DNA of 64,000 bases from Isochrysis galbana (lineage: Eukaryota; Haptophyta; Isochrysidales; Isochrysidaceae). The stretch spans positions 2,123,448 to 2,187,447 of the forward strand of contig CM030938.1 in the NCBI GenBank assembly GCA_018136815.1. Reading direction: 5' to 3'. Both the position numbers and the translations under genes were made by a program. A model generated the notes under the pieces. It was given only the letters and a program-made list of their open reading frames with translations, ran no database searches and was not told the origin of the DNA. Of this stretch, positions 1 through 11,090 are shown one piece after another. Position 1 is the first letter of the stretch; each line of letters starts with the position of its first letter.

Positions 1-68
1 CCATGGCTCTGAGTGATTAATCTTAATCTAGCATGTGTGTGCACATGCATAATAGTGGTAGTGGTAGC

Positions 69-340
69 TACTTAATAATAAAACAACTGAGCGATAGTAC
101 CACTACTCCCACTAGCCCGGTACTATCACGACACCCCTCAGCGCACCTGCCCGCACGCCTTGAAGTGGTGGCACGGACACATACACATATGCATCCCTTC
201 AAATCTCCCCCCTCGCAAACCCCCGGCTCCCATCATAACTCCCCACAAGTTAGTTACAATGAGGGAAAACCCAGTGAGGCGAACCGACCTAGGTCGGGCG
301 ACTCACCGGGGGAAAACACCGGGGGGGGGGGGGGGGGGGG
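69..340 (+). repeat. Dispersed repeat, copy 1 (inverted copy at 20765-21027)
   Basis: This stretch is closely repeated in reverse complement at 20765-21027, with shared blocks such as AATAAAACAACTGAGCG and CACACATACACATATGCATC-like text. Both copies end in a long poly-G run on the same strand of the element. At the second copy the repeat lies directly upstream of the coding remnant of a LINE on the minus strand, so it may be a LINE 5' region. No convincing protein is encoded here. About 340-700 holds nothing recognisable apart from a T-rich CTCGAGGTTCC block near 465 that recurs near 1096. Confidence 0.7.
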
Positions 341-704
341 CTCTCGTCGAGAAGCAGAACGTCCCTTACAGCTCGCGCCGCGAGCAGTCCTCGAAGAAAG
401 AAATGACTGCGCCCCCCGATACCTGTCACAAGGACGCCTTGAGCAAGCCTTGAGAGGGTGCAACTCGAGGTTCCTTTTTTTTGTCACGCCCCTCCCGGCT
501 TTTTAGGTATATAATTTCTACTGACCCCTAACTTCGCCCCTAACTCGGGGGTTGACCGCGCGCAGACAAACATAAACACGGGGACCCATCAAGCGGAAGA
601 CGTCTTGTGTTTCGTTTGTGCTTCCCGTTTCCAACTTGGCCCCTGACTCGGACACGCTTCCTCGAGCGTGAACTTTTTTTCTTGCATAACAATAAGGGAA
701 CGTC

Positions 705-995
705 ATGTTGGTATACATATACGATAAGCGTAATGAATATGACGTGGAGGAACTAAAGAAATTAATAGTTCCCATTATTGCCGGGTCCTCATTCATTATC
801 GTGCCATCAATCGTAATTAGATTCGGGGCGGATAAAGTTAAAGGAATCGGAGTTGGAGCTGGAGTGGGAATCGCACTGACCCTGCTGATTTTCTTTCTAT
901 TGTGGAAATTTAAGGTGTGGCGCCTTTCCAAAACAGACAAGATGCGGCTCACCGACGAAGCGAAGGCAAAGTTGGCCGCGCGCAAAAAGAAATAA
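705..995 (+). CDS. Small hypothetical membrane protein (96 aa)
   Basis: The ORF starts at an ATG and encodes a short charged N-terminus, two hydrophobic stretches (about residues 20-38 and 47-67) and a lysine-rich C-terminal tail ending AARKKK, the pattern of a small one- or two-pass membrane protein. I do not recognise a family. Its 3' half (889-990) is partly duplicated downstream at 1009-1094, where the copy lacks about 14 nt and cannot encode the same tail. It could also be the last exon of a longer gene, or an ORF inside a repeat. Confidence 0.35.
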   Translation: MLVYIYDKRNEYDVEELKKLIVPIIAGSSFIIVPSIVIRFGADKVKGIGVGAGVGIALTLLIFFLLWKFKVWRLSKTDKMRLTDEAKAKLAARKKK

Positions 996-1094
996 ACATG
1001 AACACTGCTTTTCTTTCTATTGTGGAAATTTAAGGTGTGGCGCCTTTCTGCTGCTCACCGACGAAGCGAAGGCAACGTTGGCCGCGCGCATGAA
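889..1094 (+). repeat. Partial tandem duplication of the ORF 3' end (period 120 bp)
   Basis: The block TTCTATTGTGGAAATTTAAG through GCGCCTTTC at 891-928 recurs 120 bp downstream, followed by the CACCGACGAAGCGAAGGCAA block. The second copy carries a roughly 14-nt deletion and substitutions. Confidence 0.85.
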
Positions 1095-1170
1095 CAGCTC
1101 GAGGTTCCCTTTTTGTCCCACCCACCATGTGGTTCCCTTTTTTGTCACACCTTGAACGATCATCCCGCCC

Positions 1171-1243
1171 TTGTTGAAGAATGCAACCATTCCTTGTTGA
1201 AGAATGCAACCATGCCCGCTGCCCGAGTTGAAGAATGCAACCA
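1171..1243 (+). repeat. Short tandem repeat, three units of GTTGAAGAATGCAACCA
   Basis: Three imperfect copies of a 20-bp unit (TTGTTGAAGAATGCAACCAT) start near 1171, 1194 and 1226. The remaining sequence to about 1927 contains no recognisable gene. Confidence 0.8.
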
Positions 1244-1927
1244 CGTGGGCGTCAGACTGCCGACGTCCGCCCTCGCACGCCCATAGCCAGCACACCGGGC
1301 GGATGGCGACGACTGAAGAAAGACTTCACACGGTTTCAACGCCGTTTGCTGCAAAGCAAAAGGCAAGCGATTCCCCACGAGACTCCATGACGCATTTCGC
1401 CCCAGTCACCATCACTCCACCCGCAAGCGTGTGAATGAGCTGCAGCATGCGTGTGAGCATGACTTGAGAGATCGCAGTGTCGTCATAACTCGCCAAAGAG
1501 GTGCGATTCACAAGATGGATGGGAGGGGGCAGTGCCCCCACCCCCCGGTATCACTCGGACACCTGGCCCGTCAGGCATGGCGGGATTCCGGGACGGAAAA
1601 GTTATGTCCAATTAGCTAGTGGGGTTGGCTAGGATATAACATTGATTATTATAATATCGTTGCCCTGTGTTCACGTTCTTCTTCTTCTGCTGCTTCCCGC
1701 GACATCGCTAGGACGCCCCGCTCGTGCCACCCTTCTGTCTCCTCGCCTACTCCCGTTCGTCATGCCTGGCCATGGATCGCCTGTGCCGTCCCGTGTGCTC
1801 CCTTCCCGTGTTGCCTCCGGTCGCTCGTCCCGTTCCTCTCGTCCCGCGATTCATACATCCCATGTTACATATTCACAACCACAACCTCACACAGACCCAC
1901 CACAGCCACTCCACAGCTCACCACAGG

Positions 1928-2093
1928 CCCAAAGTAGTGCACATGCGCACATGGGCCGACCCCCCCCCTCTAATCTGAAAGGGCTGGAGGGGGGAAGCGG
2001 AATGAGGAATGGGGCCTGGGGCAAGAGCGTCGTGTCCGGGTGCCCGGAGGAGGGGTGAGTTAGTAGTATGTAAACATCTCAAGAGTTTTTTTT
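1928..2093 (+). mobile_element. LINE 3' tail, family B (copy 1)
   Basis: The segment begins CCCAAAGTAGTGCACATG, passes through GGGCCGACCCCCC and a G-rich stretch, and ends TCAAGAGTTTTTTTTT. The same architecture occurs at 19222-19395 (minus), 46483-46640 (minus) and 62990-63155 (plus). No coding part remains in this copy. The region from here to the DRG1 stop near 2628 shows no other feature. Confidence 0.6.
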
Positions 2094-2627
2094 TGCTATT
2101 GCGACTCGCCAAAGCTGCTCCAAACTCCAAAGCCGAAGGCAAAGGCTCATTCGCATAGCAAGCCTCATCCAGACCTAGTATTCACCAACAGCGCACCTCA
2201 CTTCTCACAACCGTCACCACATCACCGTCCCATCCCGCAGTCAGTAGTGGCCAACACAATAGAGTAGCGCGGTGTTTTGCAGCTTCAAACTCCACCGTGT
2301 GTCATGTAGCAAAATAGTGCATATCCAATCTCAACATCACAAAGCACGACACGACTAGTGACTCCCCCTCTTGGGGACCCTATGTGCATCCCTCGGAATC
2401 TTGCACTCCGGCTCGTGTTTGACAGCGCTCGTCATGGGGTCAAGCGCAAATCACCTAGCATCTATGCACAACATCGGCAAAAGCTAACCACCGGAACAAT
2501 CGGCCATGAAGCAGCGCACCATGAAGCAGCGCGATCGCGTTGCTGCATCCTGATCCATGATTGCGTTCAGCAAAGTGGATGGGGACAAACAGCGAATAGC
2601 ACATGTGAATCTCTATCCGTCCCCATA

Positions 2628-4464
2628 TCAGATCTTCTTGACGATTTGGATGACGTCCTCATCCATGAGCACGTGCGCTTTGCCCACCTTCTGCGGGTTG
2701 AACTTGACGCTCTTGCCCCAGACCCAGCCGTATTTGAAGTCATTGATCAACTGCCTGTGAATCTTTTTGCAGAAGACCTCAACCTGCGGGGTGTCAAGGA
2801 CCGGTCGGAGCGACGGATAGAGAGCTTGCAAAATCCCTGCAAGCAGGGTAGCGTCTCGCAGCCACGGACAAGATAAAAACTCGCCGCCCACCATCTGCCC
2901 CCCTAAAAACGTAACCAAATCGCATGGTCGCTCCAAAAGGACAAGGCGCACCGTCGGTTTGACATTCCCGCGGATAATGACGGGCGCCTCGTAGTCCGGC
3001 ATCTGGCCCTTGGGTTTGGTGTAGATGCGCGTCATATTGAGATACTCGAATACCATATCCATTAGGCCATCTAGGTTCCAACCATAGTGTGACTGCCAAG
3101 TGTGGGGGCGTGTTCACTGAGGAATCGTGCAATGAGATCGTGCGAACATGCGATGGTCTTGGTGGAACCCTCTCTCCCCTCCCCCCGGGACGTGCGGGGG
3201 AAAAGAGCTCAGACAGGGTAGGGACGAGATGAATTTGTTGACTCGCAATGGGAGAATCCGGCCGTATGTGAGCGATCGGCCTACCGAAATCGGGCAATAG
3301 TGGGGGATTGCGTCGAGGATGTCGAGTTCCTCCATAGTGATCGCGTCAATTTTGTTGAGCGCGTAGACACACGGCATGTACACCTGCACAGATCGATATG
3401 CGCCAAACAGAAAAGCGGCAGTGGTGAGCTCCACAAGCGTGCCTACTGACTCCTTTGAAAGGGAGGTGGAGGACAGTGGCATATGTAGGCAGCAGGCTTT
3501 GCCGGAGGTGCTCTTCACAATCCATACCCAAGCATGGTCGCTCTGCACCATTCCGACCCTCTAGCCCTCGTGACACGCTCGACGCACCCGATTGCCCTCG
3601 ATAACATCAATCAGGTCATCGGCAGTGGCATCGCAGTTGATGCGCACTGTCGCGGATAGGATCCGGTACTCCGTCAAAATAGCCTGTGCGGTCCGTGGCG
3701 AAACAGCGTAAGCGAAGAAAGCCAGACGTCTCCGTACATGATGGCGCCCCAGACCGCAACAGCTCTACCTTCTTGTCGAAAAATGCGTAACAAGGACTCC
3801 TGCCACAGCATGCCCTCTCGCCAAGCGTTGAGTGGTGCGGCTGACGCACCTTGATGGAATCCTCGTCCAAATGCGTCAGCCGCACGGTCGATGAGAAGTT
3901 GATACCACCCGAAATCTTCTTCTCCACCTTGATCTCCGGCGGTTTCTTGTTCAATCGGATGCCCACTCCCTCGAGCTCCTTCTCGATGATCTTCTTCTGT
4001 TGGATGTCCTTCATCGCGTCAAGCACAATGATGAGGCACGAGCATGTGCGTGCAACGGCGATGACCTGCCGGCCGCGTCCCTTGCCGTCGCGCGCGCCCT
4101 CGATGATGCCGGGCAGGTCGAGCAGCTGCATCTTGGCGCCCTTCCAGAACTTGATGCCCGGGATGCATGTGAGCGTGGTGAACTCGTACGAGGCAGCCTC
4201 CGACTGCACGTCCGTAAGCGAGGTGAGCAGCGTGGACTTGCCGACGGAGGGGAAGCCGACAAAGCCAACGCGCGCATCTCCGGTAGCGCGCACGTCGAAG
4301 CCCTCGCCTGGCCCGCCGCCCCCGCCCTTGGGATCCGCGATCAATTCGCGCTTGTACTTCGCCACCTTCGCGCGCAGCTGGCAGAGGTGCGCCATCGTCG
4401 CCTTGTTAACCTGCGTGCGTGCGATCTCCGCCTCGATGTCCTCAATCTTCTGGACGAGCGACAT
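2628..4464 (-). CDS. DRG1: Developmentally regulated GTP-binding protein 1 (DRG1-type), five exons
   Basis: Cytosolic translational GTPase of the Obg/DRG family, which in other eukaryotes associates with ribosomes with a DFRP/Lerepo4 partner. Exons on the minus strand are 4464-3850, 3683-3588, 3383-3285, 3092-2952 and 2783-2628, all joined in phase 0, giving 368 aa, essentially the usual DRG1 length. Visible landmarks: the N-terminal helix region ([13 protein letters not shown]); G1 loop GFPSVGKST near residue 70; G3 [10 protein letters not shown]4 NKID in exon 3; and a C-terminal TGS domain containing [32 protein letters not shown] and [10 protein letters not shown]. Introns are 166-204 nt with donors GTGCGT, GTGCGT, GTAGGC and GTGCGC. 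The start ATG follows a pyrimidine-rich leader. No truncation or frameshift is seen. Confidence 0.95.
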
Positions 4465-4694
4465 GGCGGCCCCCGCTTGTCGCCCACGCGGATCCCCGCC
4501 TCGCTCCTGCGGCTCCTCTCACTCAGTCTGTGTATGTGTATGTCAGTCTGTGGGCGTGTGAAGACAGAGAGAGAGGGAGAAAGAGAGAGAGGGATAGGAG
4601 AAGAGAGAGAGAGCGGCGGCGGCGGCGGGGGTCGAGTGGCGCGCGGGAGCTCGAGCGCAGAAGATACGGGGGGGGGGGGGGGGGGGGGGGGGGC
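4465..4694 (-). promoter_or_regulatory. Pyrimidine-rich leader and C-run upstream of DRG1
   Basis: Read on the minus strand this is a long C-homopolymer (opposite the poly-G run at about 4669-4694), then GCC and CT-rich microsatellite (opposite GAGA repeats at 4563-4615), then a GT/CA stretch leading to the ATG. It is the likely 5' UTR or core promoter of DRG1; no TATA-like motif is apparent. Confidence 0.35.
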
Positions 4695-4961
4695 ATCGCC
4701 CTCTGACTCTCGGCTGAGTCACTTACTCCGTAGCTCCGTAGGTAGGAGTATGCAGTGTGTAGTATGTAGCCAACTCCTAGCACCCCAGTCCTTCCCCTTG
4801 ATATTTCTTGCCCATGGGCGCCTGGCCCCCCCTCAAATGATCGCCGCCGTCCGCCGCTTGCCGCCCCTTGCTCACGTTTTCGTGTGTGCGCTTTCTATGG
4901 GTAACTGAAGCCTGGAGCCTGGCGTGGCCTAGACTAATGACTAATTACTATTTATGTTGTG

Positions 4962-5320
4962 CTAGGTGCTAGGGCTAGGGCCATTTGCCATTTGCCAAGC
5001 TCCAAGCTCCACTCTTGGAAACAAGGAGGCGAAAGGGGAATGGTGGCGGGTAAGCTTGAGCGCTTTGTGTGTGTGTGTGTTGGGGCGGGGCGAGCGGCGC
5101 GCAATGCGCGCAACGACGAGAAAAGAGAAAAGAGGCGAACAAGGCGAAGCGCGAAGCGACGCCCCGGAGGGCCAAGTAAGCTGGCAACTCTTGAATGAGT
5201 GGATCGGCGGGTCGCGGGAACATTGGAAGCTGCTCAAGCTTTCTCACAAATGCCGCGTCCACGTGCGTGCTGGCAAAGGATGGGTCGAACGCCCTGAGTA
5301 AGCCCAACGCCTCATCCTCA
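4962..5320 (-). pseudogene. Possible hAT-type transposase fragment
   Basis: A minus-strand frame reads FDPSFASTHVDAAFVRKLEQ followed by a DPLIQELPAYLAL segment, protein-like in composition and similar in style to the region before the dimerisation domain of hAT transposases. The frame then runs into low-complexity CT-rich text. There is no start and no catalytic motif. It could equally be a lone exon of an unknown gene. Confidence 0.25.
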
Positions 5321-5339
5321 TGCTGATCCTGGATCCTGG

Positions 5340-6655
5340 CACTGGTATGGGACTGCGCATTGATTGGTCAAACGCTTCTCGAGGTATTCAAAACCTGCCT
5401 TCACGCGGGTGAGGGATGAGATTTTGGGCTCTGCGGTCTGGCGTGAGCAGACCTGCAGCGGCCCTTCTTCGCTTCATCTTAGCTCCCCGTGTGGCGTGGC
5501 CCTTCCTCCCTCTTCGGCGCCTGATTCCGCGGAGGTGAGGAGGTGATGCGAGCGCGCAAGATGGAGATGGCGCGGCTCCGCGTCACTTACGAGTCGAACC
5601 ATGCCGCCTTGGCTGAAGAAGAAGCGGAGGCGGAGATGTGAGCGCAGGTGCGAAGCCGCAAGCGGAAGACGGAGGAGGTGGCGGTGGCCAGACTTAAACT
5701 TAAAGACTATGGGGCGCCAAGCAGCTGTAGTAGCCTATCTATCCCCTATGTTTATGAGAGCGAGTGTGAGTGCCATTACTTGTTCCTAGACAATTAACAA
5801 TCGCAATGACAAATACAACGTTGGCAATGACAAGGTAGCTGTTTATGGTCTCCGGCTGGGGTTTATCGTTTATGTGATCTCCGGTTGAGGCTCGTTCCAT
5901 GTTCTCCAGTTTCGTCGAGGTAGGCCTACCTGAGCTGGAGGAGGTGCGTGGCTTCCCTGATCAGCCTCTTGTAGGAACGCGAAAACAAACTCCCGGTGAG
6001 TAGCCCCCCCCCCCCCCCGCCCGCGCCCCCGGCTTTCACACATCGTAATTATTAATCGTTGACAACACACAACATGGACATGGCAGCACGAAAGTGAACA
6101 CAGTAGTATAGATATAGGAACAAAGACCTGAGAAGAAGCGGCGTCGTGGCGCATAGCGCGAACAGCCACGACCAACGACCAATTGTAACTGTACATGGCA
6201 CACACACTCGACTATCGATGAGGAGGAGCTTGGCCAAGAAGCATGTGACAACTCCTCTATAGAGATGAAGATGAGCAGCATCACAAGTGACAGGTGTGGT
6301 CATTTGTGTGCTCACTGCGCTATGCGTGATCCGCGCTCGGCACCAATTCAGCCTACAGGAAGATGCGGCCACCACTTCTGAACTACCTAACTGCTGTAGG
6401 GCTGCGCGTACGACGATCCGTAAAGCCCCTAAGCCTTCGAGGGTCATGCCATCCTCGGTAGACGACTTCGCGCCGACTCGTTGGCTCGCATACGCTGTCG
6501 CCCTCGTCGACTAGCACTAAGAGGACCATGTGTGGACTCCCCGGTCGATACGCCGGCGTGAGCTGAGCGATATCATCGATGGCAGTCGACCACTCTGCTT
6601 CATGAGATGGATAAGTTTGCTTTCGTTCGGCATAAGCAACGAATCTGGGTGAGTA
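5340..6655. other. Intergenic region without a recognised gene
   Basis: Around 5541-5640 a plus-strand frame (MRARKMEMARLRVTYESN, then an acidic stretch) looks faintly protein-like but meets a stop after 31 codons and has no recognisable family. A C-homopolymer lies near 6006-6019. Nothing else is supported. Confidence 0.4.
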
Positions 6656-8127
6656 CTATGAGGCGCGCTGCGGTTCACCAAGCGCGTCCTTCCATGCCAT
6701 GATACGTGTGCCGGTTGTTACTGAGGTGCGCTGCTGGATATGCTGGCGGATCAGCTCATCTTGCCCCAGGAGCGCGAGCATGTAGTGGACAGCATAGTTG
6801 GCGGTCGCTTGCTTGCCAAAGTAGAGAGCGTTGTAGGGCGGCAGCATGAGCTGCAGGAGCGCCGCCCAAAAGGGAACGCGGTACAGGCCAGTCACAAGCG
6901 CTTGGTACAAGAGGACTGTCGCAACGAGGATGCCGGGAGCACGCAACCATGTGTTCAGATTGGCGCTCGCGCGCTTCTCGAGCATTGAATTCTTAAGCCA
7001 GCCTATCTTGAGCAGGCCCAACATTAGATAATCGCAGCCACCCGGCAAACCAGAGATGAAGAAGGCCTGCCAATTAGCCAATGCCCCCCATAGATAATAC
7101 TGCGGCGGAGGGGGAGGGGATAGCTTCAGCACTTGGAATGTACGCGATCCTCTCTCCAATCATTCTGCTCGCGATGCCAACTCAAGCTCGTGGCGTACCT
7201 GGCCGGGGAAGCCCAGCGTTGGGATGAAGAGTAGGTGATGAAAGTAATCAGCCGAGGAGAGCGTGAAGCCGCCCACCATGTGGTAGATGTGGACGGAGTT
7301 GATGAGGGTGAGCGGCCACTGGCTGCCGCTGCCAAAGAAGGATGTATCAGGATGGGCGCATGCGTCCATCGCATGGATCGGATCGCGGAGCACAGCGATG
7401 CAAGAATTGATGCTGGCGCCAACTACCAGCGCGTTGGCCAGCGCATGCACAAAGAACCAGCGGGCGAGCTCGCGATCCCGCGCCTGACGGTGGCGGCATG
7501 GATTCTTCGGGCTCAGATGGCGTCGGGTCTGCCCTCGCCCAACCTCTCCTCTCCACCCGCGCCTCTTTTCGCAGTCCTCCGGTCCTCCTCCCGCTCCCTC
7601 TTCTCTTCATCCCCTTCGTCCACCCTCCATCACTCCTCCCCTCCGCCTCCCCACCCTCCCGCTGCCCGTCTCCCACCATCCCATCCCCCTTGCCCTCCAC
7701 ACCCTCCTACCGCCCCCCCCCCCCCCCTTCCCCTCCCCACTCTCCCCTCTTCCCACAGCCTCTCACCTTTGCGATCCTCATCCACACACACCCTGGTCCT
7801 CATCCACACACACCCTCCCCCCCACTCTCCCCCCCTTCCCCTCTCCTCCCTCTTCACACAGCCTCTCTCTTTGCGGTCCTCTTCCACCCCTTCCCTCTGC
7901 CCGCCCGCCTCCTCTCCCCCCTTCTCCCCAAGGCCTCTCACCTTTGCAGTCCTCTTGTCGACTGCCGGCCGGATCAGCCCTTGGTCGAGAGCCACGAGTA
8001 GAGAGACAGCGGCGAGCGTGCGGCCGAGGTGCGTGAGCAACGGCGTCACGGGCAGCTCGCATCCATCGGGCAGCGCGGGCGCAAGCCCTCCCAGTGTGAG
8101 CATCGAGGGCATTCGAGACTCTCTCAC
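6656..8127 (-). CDS. Multi-pass membrane protein of unknown function, three exons (304 aa)
   Basis: Exons on the minus strand are 8127-7942, 7483-7199 and 7099-6656, all joined in phase 0. The donors are GTGAGA and GTACGC; the acceptors are CCGTCAG and CCGCCGCAG. The joins are supported by continuous membrane-protein text, for example FHHLLFIPTLGFPGQ in exon 2 running into YYLWGALANWQAFFISG in exon 3. I see about six hydrophobic segments (near residues 38-52, 66-90, 110-130, 140-150, 160-190 and 215-270). The His pair in YFHHLLF and the scattered aromatic residues recall TLC-type membrane proteins, but I cannot assign a family. Intron 1 (458 nt) is expanded by a CT-rich minisatellite. The start ATG at 8127 is the first in an open frame; an upstream exon cannot be excluded. 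Confidence 0.75.
7560..7955 (-). repeat. CT-rich minisatellite in intron 1 that duplicates the splice-donor region
   Basis: The segment CCTCTCACCTTTGCAGTCCTC around the true donor (7938-7955) has near copies at 7759-7779 and 7860-7880. On the minus strand the copy at 7759 restores a GCAAAGGTGAGAGG-type donor. The rest of the intron is C-rich microsatellite, including a run near 7711-7725. Confidence 0.6.
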
Positions 8128-9283
8128 CCTCGCTGCCCCTCCCCTCTCTCTCTCTCGCTCTCGCTCTTTCCTCCTACTTTAGAGTAGAGAGGCCTTGTCC
8201 GTTGAATCTGGGATCTCCCTTTCCTTCTTCTCCGCTCTCTCTCTCGCCCCCCCTCCCGCCTCCCTGCCCGGTCGAGGGCAACAACCGACGAGAGAGAGGA
8301 GGACGAGGAGAGAAGAAGCGACCGAGAGATGTGAAGTCAGTATGAGAGTCTAGGAATGCGAATATGTGAGAGAGAAGGAGAGGGACGGAAGCAGGAGAGA
8401 TTGTGAGCAGGAGAGGGAGAGAGAGAGGGGACGGAAGCAGAGGGGAGGGGGGGGAAGAGGGGAGAGAGAGTGGGGGGGGGGGGCGACTCTAGCAGCCAAC
8501 CCCCCCCGCCCTCCCCCAGCTGGTGAAAGGGGAAGAAAGACCGTCTCTCTGCTCTTCTCCCCAATCACAGACCCGTCGGTCCCCTCCGAGCGCGAGGAGG
8601 TCGGGGCCATCCTCTCCTTCTTTCTCTCATCTCTGCGCTCGGTCTCCATCCCCCCCCCCTGCTTCGTCAAGACGGGCCCACTCCGCCACGCCGGTGGCCA
8701 TTCTAATGTTCTAATTTCGCATCTTGGAACACTCTGGACTCTGGGCCGGGAGCCACGTCCTTCCGGTATTCCCTCCCTCCAATATTTCCGTATTTCCTCC
8801 CTCCAGTATTCCCTCCCGCCGGTATCCCCTCCCTCCGCTATTCCCTCCCTCGGCCCTCAGGCCTCAGGTATTCCTCCATTCCTCCGTTCCCGGTTATTGT
8901 TATCACGTTATCACCGTAAAATTTCGTAAAATCAAATGCAAATGCAAATGCTCAGCTTTTTGCAAACAAATTCTTACTTACATACCATCTTCTATGTTTG
9001 TCGTAGTCAGCACACAAGGTATGCAGATCCGGATTCTCCCTGGGCTCAAGTTCTGGTTCGCCGATTCTCGTCGCGCAATTCGCAATTCGCAATTCCAAAT
9101 TCGAAATTCGCAGCAGATTATTTGAGTTTGAGATTTTTATTTTTTACTCTTACGGAAATTGCAAGCTGGAGCGCTGTTGCTGTTGCCCCAACACCAACAC
9201 CGAAGAACACAAGAACAGAGGAAGTAGAAAAAGAAAGAAAGAAGAAGAAGAAGAAGCAAGAAGAGTGAAAGTGAAAGAAAGAA
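8128..9283. other. Microsatellite-rich intergenic region
   Basis: Contains CT repeats (8140-8170), GA-rich stretches (8290-8450), G- and C-runs, a CCTCC-rich imperfect array (about 8765-8850) with a TATTCCCTCCC-like unit, and a GAA-repeat (9230-9260). No gene is supported. Confidence 0.6.
9015..9120 (-). repeat. Dispersed ~100-bp repeat U, copy 1
   Basis: Read on the minus strand it contains GCGAATTTCGAATT, then ACTTGAGCCCAGGGAGAATC and CGGATCT. Related text occurs at 37430-37545 and 60800-60895 on the plus strand, where GCAAATTTCGAGACCAAAA precedes an ACTTGAG...GAATCCGAATCT-type stretch. Function unknown; no coding capacity. Confidence 0.5.
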
Positions 9284-9372
9284 AGGTCGTTTGCCTTCAT
9301 TTGGTACCCCTCGTTTCCCAATACGCGATGCGCCGGTACAAAAAAATCGTCTAGTATTTAAGCAAAGGCACC

Positions 9373-10706
9373 CCTCGCAACCGATATGGTGCAACCCGCA
9401 CGAACAACCGCCACGTATGCGCGCCGCTTGGGCAAGCCTATGGCAATCCCTCCACACGCACGTCGTGCATAACGTGTTCAAGGATAACAACCTAGACACA
9501 CCCTACACGAAAGAGGAATGCGCCCAATATCTAGACCACCTCCCGGAGATATTCGAACACGCGGGTAGCAAAATAACCAAGGAAAGCTTCTTAGACTCGT
9601 GGGCGTCGGTAGTACAACAAGCCTCGAGTCTCCTTGGAAAAGCGCAACTAGACCCGGCGCCCGGGTCTGACCCGGAGGGGACTAGCGAAAACGGAGCACG
9701 CGACAATAAGGCGGGCATTGAGGCCCCGCCGGAAATCAGAGTGTCCGATAACGAAACATACATAACTAAGATGAACAACATATGGATTCACACCAACACG
9801 AATTACCTCGGAGAGCCGGCCGACCGGACGGGGGTCGCGACCCCAGAAGAAGCCCGACTATACCACCCCCCCGCTAGATGGGAGGGAGGGTTGAAAGGCC
9901 CCAAATACGCGGAATACCCGCTGGCGGACGAGTATACAATGGACGGTAAAAAACACCTGGACCTCACCACGGTCTCGGACATAGCACAGGTGCTAGAGAA
10001 AAACATACCAGATAACAAGCCCCAGCCGGCAAGCGAGGCATGGGCCCGAAGAATCAACCTAACCCACGAGGAGTGGAAACACGTGGCCAGCTTATACACC
10101 CTACCCCTACTAAAACACACGGACAAACACCCACACTTCAAACACATCACCCACAGGAGGATTGGCACGCGGAATCGCTTCGCCATGGCGACCACGAATA
10201 CCTGCAGACTATGCGGAAAATACCACGAGAGCTCGACCCACTTAGCCAGGTGCTCAGCCACGAAGCCAATCTTCGAGACCATAGAAGCGATAGCGGGTTT
10301 CACGCCGGAGCGCAAAAGGACAGCAACACAGAAAATAAAGGACAGACTCTTCGCATACCCGAGTACACCGACGCCCGATAGCCTCAAAACCCTATACATA
10401 GTAGCATGGAGATACATAATAGGCGACTTCTACAAAGTCGAATACGACAATCACCCCTTCCATTATATACCCGTCATCGAACGTACCTTGACCAGATTCA
10501 CGATCCTCGTACGGGGCCTCGAAGCCTCTAACAAAACCTCGCCGGCACGTACGCACCAAGCCTCCAGAGGCAGAAAACCAAAGATTAAAGACGCAAGAGA
10601 TCTTAGCGCCCCAATATTTAAGATGAATGACAAAGGTGTCCTCGCGATGAGCGTGAATCTGTCCCTGGTGGCACGCGCACTTGACATAGCGGGAAAGGTA
10701 GCCTGA
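9373..10706 (+). CDS. LINE ORF2 C-terminal part (zinc-knuckle and conserved C-terminal domain)
   Basis: An open frame without stops to 10706. It begins after the reverse-transcriptase catalytic core, which is absent because of 5' truncation. Landmarks: EEWKHVASLY; HITHRRIGTRNRF; a Cys/His zinc-binding motif of the zf-RVT kind (CRLCG...HLARC) at about 10203-10257; then AWRYIIGDFYKVEYDN and a basic RGRKPKIKDAR segment before the stop. The same domain order occurs in fragments at 17852-18222 (plus), 19530-20770 (minus) and 49310-49630 (plus). The frame also stays open into the upstream flank to 9291, but that part is host sequence, not LINE. Confidence 0.8.
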
Positions 10707-10884
10707 AAACCAGACGAACACCACACCTCACACCCCCCCCCCCAAAAAAAAACCCAACAGCGCCGACCCGGTACATACATAACCCCGAGTCCGACTCTTA
10801 AGGTAACCCCAACCTTTAATACCCCAATAGAAGCCGATCGCTCGATGGCACGAGGGAAGGCCGAAGAGTCGACCGTCGGGGATC

Positions 10885-11058
10885 GGTGCACGCCGCCTGC
10901 CACTGGAAACCCCAAGTACTGGGCCCCTAAGTAGAGCACGAGGGGACGAGCCGCAAGGCGAGTGCGAGGGAGTGATAAGGGATGCGGGCGCGGCTGTCAG
11001 ATGGAGGATGTCGGGGTCGCGCGCGCGATGAGAACATTAAGAAGTTTTTTTTTTTTTT
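10885..11058 (+). mobile_element. LINE 3' tail, family A (reference copy)
   Basis: Contains CTGCCACTGGAAACCCC, then CCTAAGTAGAGCACGAGG, GACGAGCCGCAAGGCG and a terminal TTAAGAAG plus T-run. Related tails lie at 38395-38585, 47755-47976, 50235-50397 and, inverted, 58595-58770. The GACGAGCC/GGCG pairing could form a small stem-loop recognised by the LINE reverse transcriptase (inference). Confidence 0.8.
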
Positions 11059-11090
11059 AGCAAAGGCACCCACCTCACAGTGCTCAACCA

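Larger units (their letters stand above)
9361..11070 (+). mobile_element. 5'-truncated LINE insertion with 12-bp target-site duplication
   Basis: The insertion spans about 9373-11058 and is flanked by AGCAAAGGCACC at 9361-9372 and 11059-11070. The inverted arm at 12763-13186 carries the uninterrupted site with one copy of this 12-mer, so it serves as the empty allele. The element starts mid-frame in a coding region, carries the LINE C-terminal domain, a 3' UTR of the family A tail type, and ends TTAAGAAG followed by a run of about 14 T. The order (coding, 3' UTR, T-tail, target duplication) is what target-primed reverse transcription produces. Confidence 0.93.

Noticed and set aside
33-506. 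Plus-strand ORF at the window start as a gene
   Set aside because: It lies in a repeat with a poly-G run and low-complexity Gly stretch; no conserved domain.
4523-4783. Pro/Ser/Arg low-complexity ORFs over the G-run upstream of DRG1
   Set aside because: Microsatellite translation artefacts.
7235-8182. Long plus-strand Pro/Ser-rich ORF
   Set aside because: It is antisense to the exons and CT-rich intron of the membrane-protein gene.
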